From: Candidatus Trichofilum aggregatum
Lineage (GTDB): Bacteria; Chloroflexota; Anaerolineae; Promineifilales; Promineifilaceae
Assembly: GCA_016716885.1 (NCBI GenBank)
Contig: JADJUV010000065.1
Span: 1 to 41,188 of the forward strand
Reading direction: 5' to 3'
Length of the DNA stretch: 41,188 nt
Both the position numbers and the translations under genes were made by a program. Below, piece by piece: positions 34,328 to 41,188 of the stretch (position 1 is its first letter; every line of letters begins with the position of its first letter). Under the pieces are notes generated by a model. That model saw nothing but the letters and a program-made list of their open reading frames with translations, was not told the DNA's origin and ran no database searches.

Positions 34328-35281
34328 TTAGGTTTGCAGGCGGTTGAGCCAGTCGTTGAGGGCGTCGGCCAGGGATTGGTGCAGGGGGATTTGTGGCTGC
34401 CAACCGGTATCGTGGTGAAGCTTGGCGTAGTTACCGTAGAGAACGGGGGTGTCTAGCGGCCGCACCCGGGCTGGGTCTCGTTCCACCGTTACCTCAACCC
34501 CGGCTAATTCGGCCAGGGTGTCAAAAATGTGTTGAATGCTCACCGCTTGCCCGGAACAGATGAGATAATTTTGCCCTGGTTGCCCTTTGTCCATGAGGGC
34601 CATATAGGCTGAGACCACATCGCGCACATCGGTAAAATCGCGCTGGGCATCCAGATTGCCCACGGAAAGCACGGGTGGTTTTTGGCCGAGTTTTATGGCG
34701 GCAAACTGGCTGGCAAAGTCCGGCACCACGAAGCCTAACATCTGGCGGGGGCCGATATGGTTGAAGGGGCGGGCTTCGATGACGGGTAGGCCATAACGTC
34801 GCCAATACAGGTGAGCCAGTTGGCTGGCGGCCAGTTTGCTGACGCCGTAAGGATGTTGGGGAGCGGTGGGGGTGGTTTCGCTGAGGGGAAGCTGGTCTGG
34901 TTGGATGGGGCCGTAGATTTCGGCACTGGTGACGACGAGGATGCGGGGCGGCTGGGGCAGTTTCGCGGCCGCGACTAACACATTGCCTGTGCCCCCGGTA
35001 TTCACGGCCATGGTCAGGGCCGGTTTTTCCCAGGAAAGGCCAGGTGATGCCTGACCCGCGAGGTGGTAAATGGCTTGCGGCCGCGTCTCTTTGATCACCT
35101 TCTCCAGAAAATCCGCCGCCAACAAATCTCCCTCAATAGGCGTAAAGCGGGGATGTGCCGGTAACATCTGGTGGCTGGTACTGGGATGAACCAGGCCGAA
35201 TAATTCATGCCCTTCATCCAGGAGCTGCTCCATAAGAAACGACCCGGCAAATCCTGTTCCACCTGTCACGAATATCCGCAT
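34328..35281 (-). CDS. NAD(P)-dependent nucleotide-sugar dehydratase/reductase (GDP-mannose 4,6-dehydratase / RMD-like)
   Basis: Extended short-chain dehydrogenase of 317 residues for nucleotide-sugar conversion. The Rossmann motif is VTGGTGFAGSFLMEQL (about 5-20), then YHLAGQASPGLSW, catalytic Ser in VVTSAEIYGP (about 118), the YGVSK catalytic pair (about 144-148), ARPFNHIGPRQ and RDFTDVRDVVSAYM. The pattern fits GDP-6-deoxy-D-mannose reductase (Rmd) or GDP-mannose 4,6-dehydratase; I cannot separate them. GAGG lies about six bases before the ATG at 35281. It heads an operon with the beta-helix protein and tlyA. A role in making deoxysugars for surface glycans is inferred. Confidence 0.88.
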   Translation of the reverse strand: MRIFVTGGTGFAGSFLMEQLLDEGHELFGLVHPSTSHQMLPAHPRFTPIEGDLLAADFLEKVIKETRPQAIYHLAGQASPGLSWEKPALTMAVNTGGTGNVLVAAAKLPQPPRILVVTSAEIYGPIQPDQLPLSETTPTAPQHPYGVSKLAASQLAHLYWRRYGLPVIEARPFNHIGPRQMLGFVVPDFASQFAAIKLGQKPPVLSVGNLDAQRDFTDVRDVVSAYMALMDKGQPGQNYLICSGQAVSIQHIFDTLAELAGVEVTVERDPARVRPLDTPVLYGNYAKLHHDTGWQPQIPLHQSLADALNDWLNRLQT

Positions 35282-35400
35282 AAACGCCTCGTTGCCATTT
35301 TGTTGGTTGGGAATCTACGCCATTATACCCACGACTACCCTTTCCCGTAAAAAACAACCACTTTGCTAGGGGGAATCCGTTCCTTTTGCCCATTCTTTTT

Positions 35401-35452
35401 GGAGTTGGCGAGTAGCGAGTGGCGAGAGAGTTGGCGAATGGGAGACCGGTAG
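35401..35452. repeat. Degenerate GAGTTGGCGAGTAGCGAGTGG repeat
   Basis: Several copies of GGCGAG/AGCGAG words (GAGTTGGCGAGTAGCGAGTG, GGCGAGAGAGTTGGCGAATG) in the 244-bp divergent gap before the GNAT gene. Apart from the candidate promoter at 35489, nothing else is visible here. Confidence 0.65.
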
Positions 35453-35488
35453 GAAGCTGTAAATCGTGTTATCGGAAGCCCCCGATCA

Positions 35489-35525
35489 TTGGCTGGTTTT
35501 TCTGGTTTTGGCTTAAAATCCAGGC
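35489..35525 (+). promoter_or_regulatory. Promoter very close to start codon (leaderless candidate)
   Basis: TTGGCT (35489-35494) and TAAAAT (35514-35519), 19 bp apart; the -10 box ends six bases before the ATG at 35526 and there is no Shine-Dalgarno. The arrangement parallels that at 7642-7656. Confidence 0.4.
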
Positions 35526-36038
35526 ATGTTAATTATTCGTGCGGAAACTCCCGTTGATATTCCGGCTATTCGCCGGGTAAATGAATTGGCCTTTGGCCGA
35601 CCTGAAGAAGCAAAATTGGTGGAGAAGTTGAGGGCCGCGGCCGCGATCACTCTCTCCCTGGTAGCTTTACAAAACGAACAGGTTGTGGGGCATGTCCTGT
35701 TTAGCCCCGTAAACATCAGGGCTGAGGATGGGTCTAGCGTGGCGGCGGTGGCTTTGGGGCCAGTGGCCGTGCTCCCGGAATGGCAAAACCAGGGTGTTGG
35801 CGGGGCCTTGACCCGCCAGGGGTTGGCTGAGTGCCAGGAAGCCAGACATGCGTTGGTGATTGTCCTGGGGCATCGTGAATATTACCCTCGCTTTGGTTTT
35901 GTCGCGGCCGCGAAGCACAATATCCATTACACCCAGCCCCTGCCCGAAGGGGTGTTCATGGTCGCTGAACTACAGCCACAGGCGCTCAACAACGTGCGGG
36001 GCATCGTCCATTACCACCCGGCCTTTGCTGATGTGTGA
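35526..36038 (+). CDS. GNAT family N-acetyltransferase (YhbS-like, COG3153)
   Basis: A 170-residue acetyl-CoA-dependent acetyltransferase. It begins LIIRAETPVDIPAIRRVNEL with FGRPEEAKLVEKLR, has VGHVLFSPVNI, ALGPVAVLPEWQNQGVGGAL (the acetyl-CoA-binding Q/RxxGxG/A loop, about 90-98), and LVIVLGHREYYPRFGF, the signature of the COG3153/YhbS group. Substrate unknown. The start at 35526 is an ATG with no ribosome binding site but a TAAAAT box six bases upstream. The PspC gene follows 69 bp downstream on the same strand. Confidence 0.9.
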   Translation: MLIIRAETPVDIPAIRRVNELAFGRPEEAKLVEKLRAAAAITLSLVALQNEQVVGHVLFSPVNIRAEDGSSVAAVALGPVAVLPEWQNQGVGGALTRQGLAECQEARHALVIVLGHREYYPRFGFVAAAKHNIHYTQPLPEGVFMVAELQPQALNNVRGIVHYHPAFADV

Positions 36039-36107
36039 TCCACCTAACGCAACTTCCATGGTTGTTTGCCGTATAGCAGACCAGATTCAGCAAAGGGAGT
36101 GTTTTTT

Positions 36108-36542
36108 ATGCCTTCGACACAATTACTTCGTAGTGACCGGGATAAAATCGTGGCGGGTGTTTGTGGGGGAATTGCGGACTACATTGGCGTAGACCCAGTT
36201 TTTGTTCGTTTGGGGATGGTTTTACTGGTTTTTGCCAGTGGGGTCGGTTTGATGATTTACCCCATTTTGTGGTTGATTTTACCCACCAAGGCGAACGCCC
36301 TGCTCTCGTTTCCTGATCGAGTAATGGATAATCTGTCACAGGTAGGCCATACGGCTGGGGATAGTGTGGAGCGATTTCGCCAGCGGCCCAATAGTGCGGG
36401 CGTCGCGGCCGCGGTGCTTATCTTTCTTGGCCTATGTTTTCTGGCGAATAACCTGGGCGTTTTTGCCTGGATTGGTCTGGGCGGTCTAGGTGCGTTTATC
36501 CTAATCATCGGCGGCATCTACCTGCTCTTTGGCCGCAAATAA
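36108..36542 (+). CDS. PspC domain membrane protein
   Basis: A 144-residue membrane protein with an N-terminal PspC domain (about 5-62; LRSDRDKIVAGVCGGIADYI, VDPVFVRLGMVLLVFASGV, LMIYPILWLILP). In PspC proteins this links envelope stress to the phage shock response. After a polar stretch, two further membrane helices lie at about 97-117 and 121-140 (GLGGLGAFILIIGGIYLLF). AAGGGAG nine bases before the ATG at 36108 decides the start over an upstream in-frame ATG at 36066. No pspA or pspB homologue is visible in the window. The two-component system downstream is convergent. Confidence 0.88.
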   Translation: MPSTQLLRSDRDKIVAGVCGGIADYIGVDPVFVRLGMVLLVFASGVGLMIYPILWLILPTKANALLSFPDRVMDNLSQVGHTAGDSVERFRQRPNSAGVAAAVLIFLGLCFLANNLGVFAWIGLGGLGAFILIIGGIYLLFGRK

Positions 36543-36555
36543 CTCCCGCCAACAG

Positions 36556-38052
36556 CTAACCACCAGCGGCCCCCGGTTTATTACTGGCCGATTGCAACAA
36601 TCGTCGCCGCCGTGAGGCCTTTTCCTGTACCACTTGCGTTGCCGGTTGTGGTTTTTGCCATACCGGCAACGTCACCGTAAAGGTAGTTCCTTCCCCCACT
36701 TTACTCTGTACCGTTACATCACCCTCATGCGCCTCAGCAATCCATTTGACAATGGCTAAACCTAAACCAGTGCCCGTTTTAGGTGAGCTTTGCCGCGATT
36801 TATCTACCCGATAAAACCGATCAAACACAAAAGGTAAATCGGTTTCGGGAATCCCCACGCCCGTATCCGCCACGATGAGTTGCACCTTGCCCTCAGCCTG
36901 TTGCAGGGTCATGGTGACTGTGCCCCCATCCTGGGTGTATTTGATGCCATTACTCACCAGATTAATGAGCAACTGCTTCAGCCGATCGGCATCTCCCATT
37001 ACCTGTACTTGATCAAACCCACCCATAATCAGCTTAACGGTGGCATCCAGGCGGCTGAACTGACGATACACATCCGCAAAGATGGTGTCTAGCTGCACGG
37101 GTTGGCGTTGCATGGGTAAAGAGCCAGCATCGGCACGAGCCAGCAGAAGTAAATCCTCTACCAGCCGAGTCATTCGCTCCAATTCTAGTTGAATATCATC
37201 CAGAGATTCCTCATCGGCTTCGCCCATGCGCCGAATGAGGTCTACGTTGCCGCGAATGGTGGTGAGAGGGGTACGTAACTCGTGGGAAATGTCGGCCAGG
37301 AAACGTTGTTGGGCACGGAAGGAATCTTCGAGCCGGGATAGGGAGTGGTTGAGGGCATTGGCCAGGCTACCGATTTCATCCTGGCGACCCGTGTCGGGGA
37401 CACGTCGGCCCAGGTCATCGGCTTTGGTGATGGTTGCGGCCGCTTTTTCGATCTCGTATAGCGGCCGCAAAGAACTTTGCATAAACCAATCGCCCAGAAA
37501 TAGGGAAAGGATAATCGCTACGATGGCTGCCCACCCCAACATCCAGCTCAAACTGGATAGAGTTCGGTCATATTCGGTCAGAACTCGGGCAATCTGTAAA
37601 TAACCTATCAACTCTGGTTGAGTGGCTTCTTCACTCTCATTTAGAACCGGAATAAGCGGGGCTGTCAAAACACGCAGACGAAGACCATCGCGCAGAATAA
37701 TGGTGAAATCATTTTCTTCGCTCAGCCCCACGGGGTTAAGCAGTTCGTTAAAGCCTTGTTCCTGCAAATTGCGTGATAAAGGGGTGACGGTTCCCTGATC
37801 ATCGACAGCAATCATAAAGACCGCCGCTGATTCAAAAACACTAGCCGCCTCAGGAAATGACAGTTCGGTCATATCCCCACGATTAAACGCCTTGGTCTCA
37901 TCAACGACCTGCTCGGCCAGTTCCCGCAACTCCTGGTCAATGGCTTCCAGCAAAATGGTGCTGGTAAGCGTGTAGACGACAATCCCAAACAAAAGGAATA
38001 CCAGGATCAGAATGGCGGTGTAGACAATATTAAGGCGTTTGCGCAGTGACAC
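36556..38052 (-). CDS. Sensor histidine kinase (HAMP, HisKA, HATPase)
   Basis: A 498-residue membrane sensor kinase, partner of the response regulator at 38184. Membrane helices lie at about 9-32 (AILILVFLLFGIVVYTLTST) and 170-192, with an extracellular sensing domain between. HAMP spans about 193-250, HisKA follows with the phosphoacceptor in ISHELRTPLTTIRGNVD, then HATPase with N-box LINLVSNGIKYT, G1 VADTGVGIPETD, F-box FVFDRFYRVDKS and G2 GTGLGLAI. The start is GTG at 38052, chosen because AAAGG lies about 8 bases upstream and the hydrophobic N-terminus follows; the longer frame begins with an unsupported TTG at 38136 inside a hairpin repeat. The signal sensed is unknown. Confidence 0.9.
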   Translation of the reverse strand: MSLRKRLNIVYTAILILVFLLFGIVVYTLTSTILLEAIDQELRELAEQVVDETKAFNRGDMTELSFPEAASVFESAAVFMIAVDDQGTVTPLSRNLQEQGFNELLNPVGLSEENDFTIILRDGLRLRVLTAPLIPVLNESEEATQPELIGYLQIARVLTEYDRTLSSLSWMLGWAAIVAIILSLFLGDWFMQSSLRPLYEIEKAAATITKADDLGRRVPDTGRQDEIGSLANALNHSLSRLEDSFRAQQRFLADISHELRTPLTTIRGNVDLIRRMGEADEESLDDIQLELERMTRLVEDLLLLARADAGSLPMQRQPVQLDTIFADVYRQFSRLDATVKLIMGGFDQVQVMGDADRLKQLLINLVSNGIKYTQDGGTVTMTLQQAEGKVQLIVADTGVGIPETDLPFVFDRFYRVDKSRQSSPKTGTGLGLAIVKWIAEAHEGDVTVQSKVGEGTTFTVTLPVWQKPQPATQVVQEKASRRRRLLQSASNKPGAAGG

Positions 38053-38124
38053 GGTGTGTACCTTTCGGTTGGCTGAACGGTGACCAGGGGTGCAATCCCC
38101 CAGAAATTTGCAATTTGCCTTTGC

Positions 38125-38157
38125 AGATTGGTCCAATCTTCAAGATTGAACCAATCT
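38125..38157. repeat. AGATTGGTCCAATCTT hairpin repeat
   Basis: AGATTGGTCCAATCTT (38125-38140) and AAGATTGAACCAATCT (38142-38157) are complementary with one mismatch, and each half is itself near-palindromic. It lies between the response regulator stop and the kinase start and could modulate the kinase-to-regulator ratio. Confidence 0.7.
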
Positions 38158-38183
38158 TGTTTACCCAGATAGAACAGACAAAT

Positions 38184-38873
38184 TTACTGTTGTTGTTGTT
38201 CTTCGCGTAAAACGTAACCAATGCCCCGAACGGTGTGAATGAGCCGACTGGCTCCTTCATAACATTCGGTTTTTTGGCGCAGGTAACGGACATACACCTC
38301 AATGATGTTGCTTTCGCCCCCAAAGTCATAACCCCACACCCGGTCATAAATGACTTCACGCGTTAAGACGCGGCGAGGATTACGCATAAACAGTTCCAGA
38401 AGCTCATACTCTTTGGCGGTCAAATCGAAGGTCGTACCCCCTCTTCTTCCCTGCCTTGTGCCTGTGTCTAGTTCCAGGTCAGCAAAGCGGTAGACATCCG
38501 GGTTGGCGGGTTGGGCACGTCGCAGAAGGGCACGCACCCGGGCCAACAATTCATCAAAAGCGAATGGTTTGACGAGGTAATCGTCCGCTCCGGCATCTAG
38601 ACCGGCGACCCGGTCTTCAATGGCTTCTTTGGCGGTGAGCATAAGAATGGGGATGTCGCCGGTGGAACGCAGGCGACGGCAGACTTCCAGGCCACTTATG
38701 CCGGGCAGCATGACATCGAGCAAGACGAGGTCGGGTGGGTCGTCATGGGCCATGTCCAGTCCTTGTTGTCCGTCCGCGGCCGCGTCCACCGTATACCCTT
38801 CCATTCCCAGACCACGCTTTAAAAATTGTCGAATTCGTTCTTCATCTTCAATGACTAGTATTTTTCCGCTCAA
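38184..38873 (-). CDS. OmpR/PhoB-family response regulator
   Basis: A 229-residue transcription factor. The receiver domain (about 4-117) has acidic pocket EDEE, phosphoacceptor aspartate in LVLLDVMLPG (D53), the conserved Thr in MLTAKE and Lys in DDYLVKPF. The C-terminal winged helix (about 128-222) has FDLTAKEYELLELFMRNPRR, VLTREVIYDRVWGYDF, and NIIEVYVRYLRQK with IRGIGYVLRE. It ends in EEQQQQ. The start codon is TTG at 38873, supported by a perfect AAAGGAGG seven bases upstream. The gene precedes its kinase by about 130 bp, with a hairpin between. MprA-like; target genes unknown. Confidence 0.93.
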   Translation of the reverse strand: MSGKILVIEDEERIRQFLKRGLGMEGYTVDAAADGQQGLDMAHDDPPDLVLLDVMLPGISGLEVCRRLRSTGDIPILMLTAKEAIEDRVAGLDAGADDYLVKPFAFDELLARVRALLRRAQPANPDVYRFADLELDTGTRQGRRGGTTFDLTAKEYELLELFMRNPRRVLTREVIYDRVWGYDFGGESNIIEVYVRYLRQKTECYEGASRLIHTVRGIGYVLREEQQQQ

Positions 38874-39146
38874 GTTGAGCCTCCTTTGCTTCTAGTTCAC
38901 AATAAACTTTCAGCCAATGAGTGATTGCTGTGATGAATAGCTTAAAATTAAACCGGTAAGGGTAGGGTAAACACAGGGCCAACCGCTACTATCCAGCCGT
39001 ATTACCGAGAAAATTCTTAAACTTCATTATATTGATTATATTCAGGTGGTCATGTCTGGCAATGGTTGACGATTTATTGGGGGGCGATACAATCCACTCA
39101 GGAAGAGAGAAAAGTAAAAAGTGCATCGTTGCTCTGGGAGGAAGGC

Positions 39147-40163
39147 ATGGAGTCCTTATTTGAATTTGGCTTGTCTGCGTCCCGTTGGTGGCAAACCAAT
39201 TACCCCCAACTCGCCCCCTTTTTTCAATGGATTAGTCAATTAGGCCGCTTTGAATTCTATTTGGCGGTCACCCCTCTCATCTACTGGTGCATCAATAAGC
39301 AGATGGGCAAACACCTCATTTTTTTACTCGCTTTTTCTGACATCATCAACAGCATAACCAAACAAGCGTTGCATCAACCTCGTCCTTATTGGTTGGACGC
39401 TGGCTTAGGATTAGATGAGGAAAGCAGTTACGGCATCCCCAGCGGCCATGCCCAGGGGGCTTCGCTCATGTATTTGTTTCTGGGTTTGTGGTTGCGTCGC
39501 AGTTGGGTGTGGGTGCTGTGCCTGACGATGGTTGTGCTTATGGCTTTGAGCCGGGTCTACCTGGGTGTTCATTTTGTCCATGACGTGGTTGGGGGCTTTC
39601 TGATTGCGGTTCTGGTTCTGGTTGGTTACGCTGTCTGGCAACGTGATTTTTATGATCGTTTCCGTAACCGAATTTTAGGCCAGCGGGTTATGTTCATTCT
39701 AGTGGTGATTTTTCTTTTGGCGCTACTGTTTGGCGTGACGCGGCTGGTGCGGGGTGTGCCGGATATGGGGGTGGTTTGGGCCCAATATATTGAGGTGGCC
39801 GAACTAGAAAGTGTAGAAAATGTGGCTACGGCTTTTGGGACTTTGTTGGGGGTGGGGATAGGGTTTATTTTGGAAGTGAGTTGGGTGCGGTTTAAGGAGC
39901 AGGGGGTGTGGTGGAAGAAGGTGTTGCGTTATGGGTTGGGGATGGCGGTCGCGGCCGCGATTGTGTTTGGTTTGCGGGCCATTTTACCCACCGAGCCACT
40001 CTGGTTGGGCCATATTCCTTTACGTATTTTTCGCTATTTTCTGGGCGGTTTCTGGGTTTCATACTACGCGCCAGCCCTATTTGTGCGGCTAAAGCTGGCT
40101 GAGGCCCACCCGGAGCCAGAGATTAAGTTCACTGTTTCCAACGAAGGCTTGATGCAACAGTAG
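39147..40163 (+). CDS. PAP2 superfamily membrane phosphatase
   Basis: A 338-residue integral membrane phosphatase of the lipid phosphate/undecaprenyl pyrophosphate type. The three PAP2 signature motifs are intact: KQALHQPRP (KxxxxxxRP), YGIPSGHAQG (PSGH) and SRVYLGVHFVHDVVGG (SRxxxxxHxxxD). Several membrane helices surround and follow them, and a C-terminal membrane region of about 150 residues continues beyond the typical domain. GGGAGGAAGG immediately before the ATG at 39147 decides this start over an upstream ATG at 39066. Likely substrates are phosphatidic acid or polyprenyl pyrophosphates; not determinable here. A strong terminator follows. Confidence 0.9.
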   Translation: MESLFEFGLSASRWWQTNYPQLAPFFQWISQLGRFEFYLAVTPLIYWCINKQMGKHLIFLLAFSDIINSITKQALHQPRPYWLDAGLGLDEESSYGIPSGHAQGASLMYLFLGLWLRRSWVWVLCLTMVVLMALSRVYLGVHFVHDVVGGFLIAVLVLVGYAVWQRDFYDRFRNRILGQRVMFILVVIFLLALLFGVTRLVRGVPDMGVVWAQYIEVAELESVENVATAFGTLLGVGIGFILEVSWVRFKEQGVWWKKVLRYGLGMAVAAAIVFGLRAILPTEPLWLGHIPLRIFRYFLGGFWVSYYAPALFVRLKLAEAHPEPEIKFTVSNEGLMQQ

Positions 40164-40192
40164 CCGTTGCCTTCATTCGTTTGTACATCATC

Positions 40193-40234
40193 AATGCCCA
40201 ACCTCGTCACCGAGGTTGGGCATTTTTGTTTTGC
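40193..40234 (+). terminator. Rho-independent terminator between convergent genes
   Basis: A 14-bp stem (40193-40206 with 40211-40224, arm AATGCCCAACCTCG), loop TCAC, followed by TTTGTTTT. It ends the PAP2 gene and lies next to the stop of the convergent methyltransferase. Confidence 0.92.
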
Positions 40235-41002
40235 TTAGGGTGCGGGGGTTGCTAACAGGAGTAGGCGATCACTTTCTTCGTCAAAGGGCTGTTGTGTGTA
40301 GTTGCCGAGCCACGCTGTGATACGGAAGCCCGCCGCACTCAATTGCATCTCTAGCTGATGTGGGAAGAAATAATGATACGCCACGGGTACGATGGTGCGA
40401 TGGATGGCTCCGCCAGCCGGGGGCGTGGCATCGTAGATCCAGGTGATGTGCAAAACTTGTTGGGCCTCATCCAGATGGTTCCGTGCGAATTGCAAGACGG
40501 TGTGACCATTTTGGGGGTCGGTGAAGCACTGTTCCAAGGTCAGCAGATGGTCGTTGGGGGTTTGGGCCACGGCGTAGGGGTTGATGAGGTCTATGAACAG
40601 TTGCCCCTTTGGGGTGAGGCGTTGCTTGATCTGGCGTAACACCCGGTCGGTTTGGTTGGGGGACAGGTGCATGAAGGTGTTGTAGGGAATGATGACGAGG
40701 GCGAAGTCGCGGCCGCAGCCGGATAAGTCCGCCATATCACCAGAAACAAGAGTAACGCGGCCGCGAATCACTTCGCTCTCCTGTGCTAGCTTTTGTTGGG
40801 CCAGGGCCAACATCGCCTCTGAGCTATCCAACCCGGTGACGGTAAACCCGGCCCGCGCCAGCGGCAATAACAACCGCCCCGTACCACAACCCAGTTCCAA
40901 CACCTTACCGCCTGCCTGACTCGCCAACGAAAGTACGAACCCCAGGTCGGCCGTTAGTTGCGCGTGAGTGAGATCATAATAGGGAGCGATGAGATCGTAC
41001 AT
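40235..41002 (-). CDS. Class I SAM-dependent methyltransferase
   Basis: A 255-residue cytoplasmic methyltransferase of the Methyltransf_25 type. It begins YDLIAPYYDLTHAQLTADLG. Motif I is VLELGCGTGRLLLPLARAG, the acidic loop is VTGLDSSEAMLALAQ, motif II/III is VSGDMADLSGCGRDFALVI and IPYNTFMHL, then LTPKGQLFIDLINPY. A beta-rich C-terminal part follows (VLHITWIYDA, IVPVAYHYFFPHQLEM, AGFRITAWLGNY). Substrate unknown. Start ATG at 41002. The 186 bp upstream to the window end show no gene. Confidence 0.88.
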   Translation of the reverse strand: MYDLIAPYYDLTHAQLTADLGFVLSLASQAGGKVLELGCGTGRLLLPLARAGFTVTGLDSSEAMLALAQQKLAQESEVIRGRVTLVSGDMADLSGCGRDFALVIIPYNTFMHLSPNQTDRVLRQIKQRLTPKGQLFIDLINPYAVAQTPNDHLLTLEQCFTDPQNGHTVLQFARNHLDEAQQVLHITWIYDATPPAGGAIHRTIVPVAYHYFFPHQLEMQLSAAGFRITAWLGNYTQQPFDEESDRLLLLATPAP

Positions 41003-41188
41003 AGTCCATAGCCTTGAAGAAATGCAGTCGTGCAGTTCTGATGTGGTAAAAGGAATAAACTGGTAATGAAGGACCGATCAAGAGCTTCAGAACAATCAAA
41101 TGCGAACCCGGTTCGTAGTGACCGCTTATGGAAGTTAGGAAATTAAACCGGTAATACTCGCCATGTCATGCTGAGAGTATCCACGGGC

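Overview
The window reads as a chromosomal segment of an uncultured or little-studied Chloroflexota bacterium, probably of the Anaerolineae/Ardenticatenia/Promineofilum side. This is inferred from gene content: giant cyclase-AAA-TPR regulators, DUF4380, CNNM/CorC pairs, a Franean1_4349-like small peptide, frequent GTG/TTG starts and many intergenic stem-loop repeats. I see no rRNA, tRNA, CRISPR array, insertion sequence or phage block. The DNA is moderately GC-rich, and intergenic stretches are AT-richer and full of hairpins.

Layout. 1-2.2 kb: a frameshifted peptide-type ABC substrate-binding protein and secG, both minus. 2.4-7.4 kb: an ABC-2 type exporter (ATPase plus frameshifted permease) and a large frameshifted secreted surface protein. 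7.6-8.2 kb: two small genes, a Cys-rich zinc protein with a possibly leaderless promoter and a RiPP-precursor-like peptide. 8.3-17.2 kb: two paralogous giant proteins organised like eukaryotic soluble adenylyl cyclase (two cyclase domains, P-loop ATPase, TPR tail) around a small membrane protein. 17.2-18.1 kb: a gene-free stretch of stacked hairpin repeats. 18.1-22.1 kb: an SH3/N-acetylmuramidase protein, an RlmI-like methyltransferase (two frameshifts), an S51 peptidase and endonuclease III. 22.2-23.8 kb: a membrane-tethered methyltransferase (frameshifted) divergent from a TetR regulator, with two palindromes between. 23.9-26.4 kb: xylulokinase (frameshifted) and a DUF4380 protein. 26.6-29.4 kb: two overlapping CNNM/CorC membrane proteins. 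30.1-31.9 kb: an MsbA-like ABC exporter. 32.2-35.3 kb: an operon of nucleotide-sugar dehydratase, beta-helix protein and TlyA. 35.5-36.5 kb: GNAT acetyltransferase and PspC-domain protein. 36.6-38.9 kb: an OmpR-type two-component system. 39.1-41.0 kb: a PAP2 phosphatase and a methyltransferase.

Two window-wide signals stand out. First, the octamer GCGGCCGC occurs about 78 times by my manual count, where base composition predicts one or two, and every copy lies inside a gene. It behaves like a highly iterated palindrome comparable to cyanobacterial HIP1. Second, seven clear single-base frameshifts break otherwise intact family alignments, all in the first 25 kb and mostly at or beside short homopolymers. 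This looks more like consensus error in a draft assembly than pseudogene decay, but raw reads would be needed to decide.
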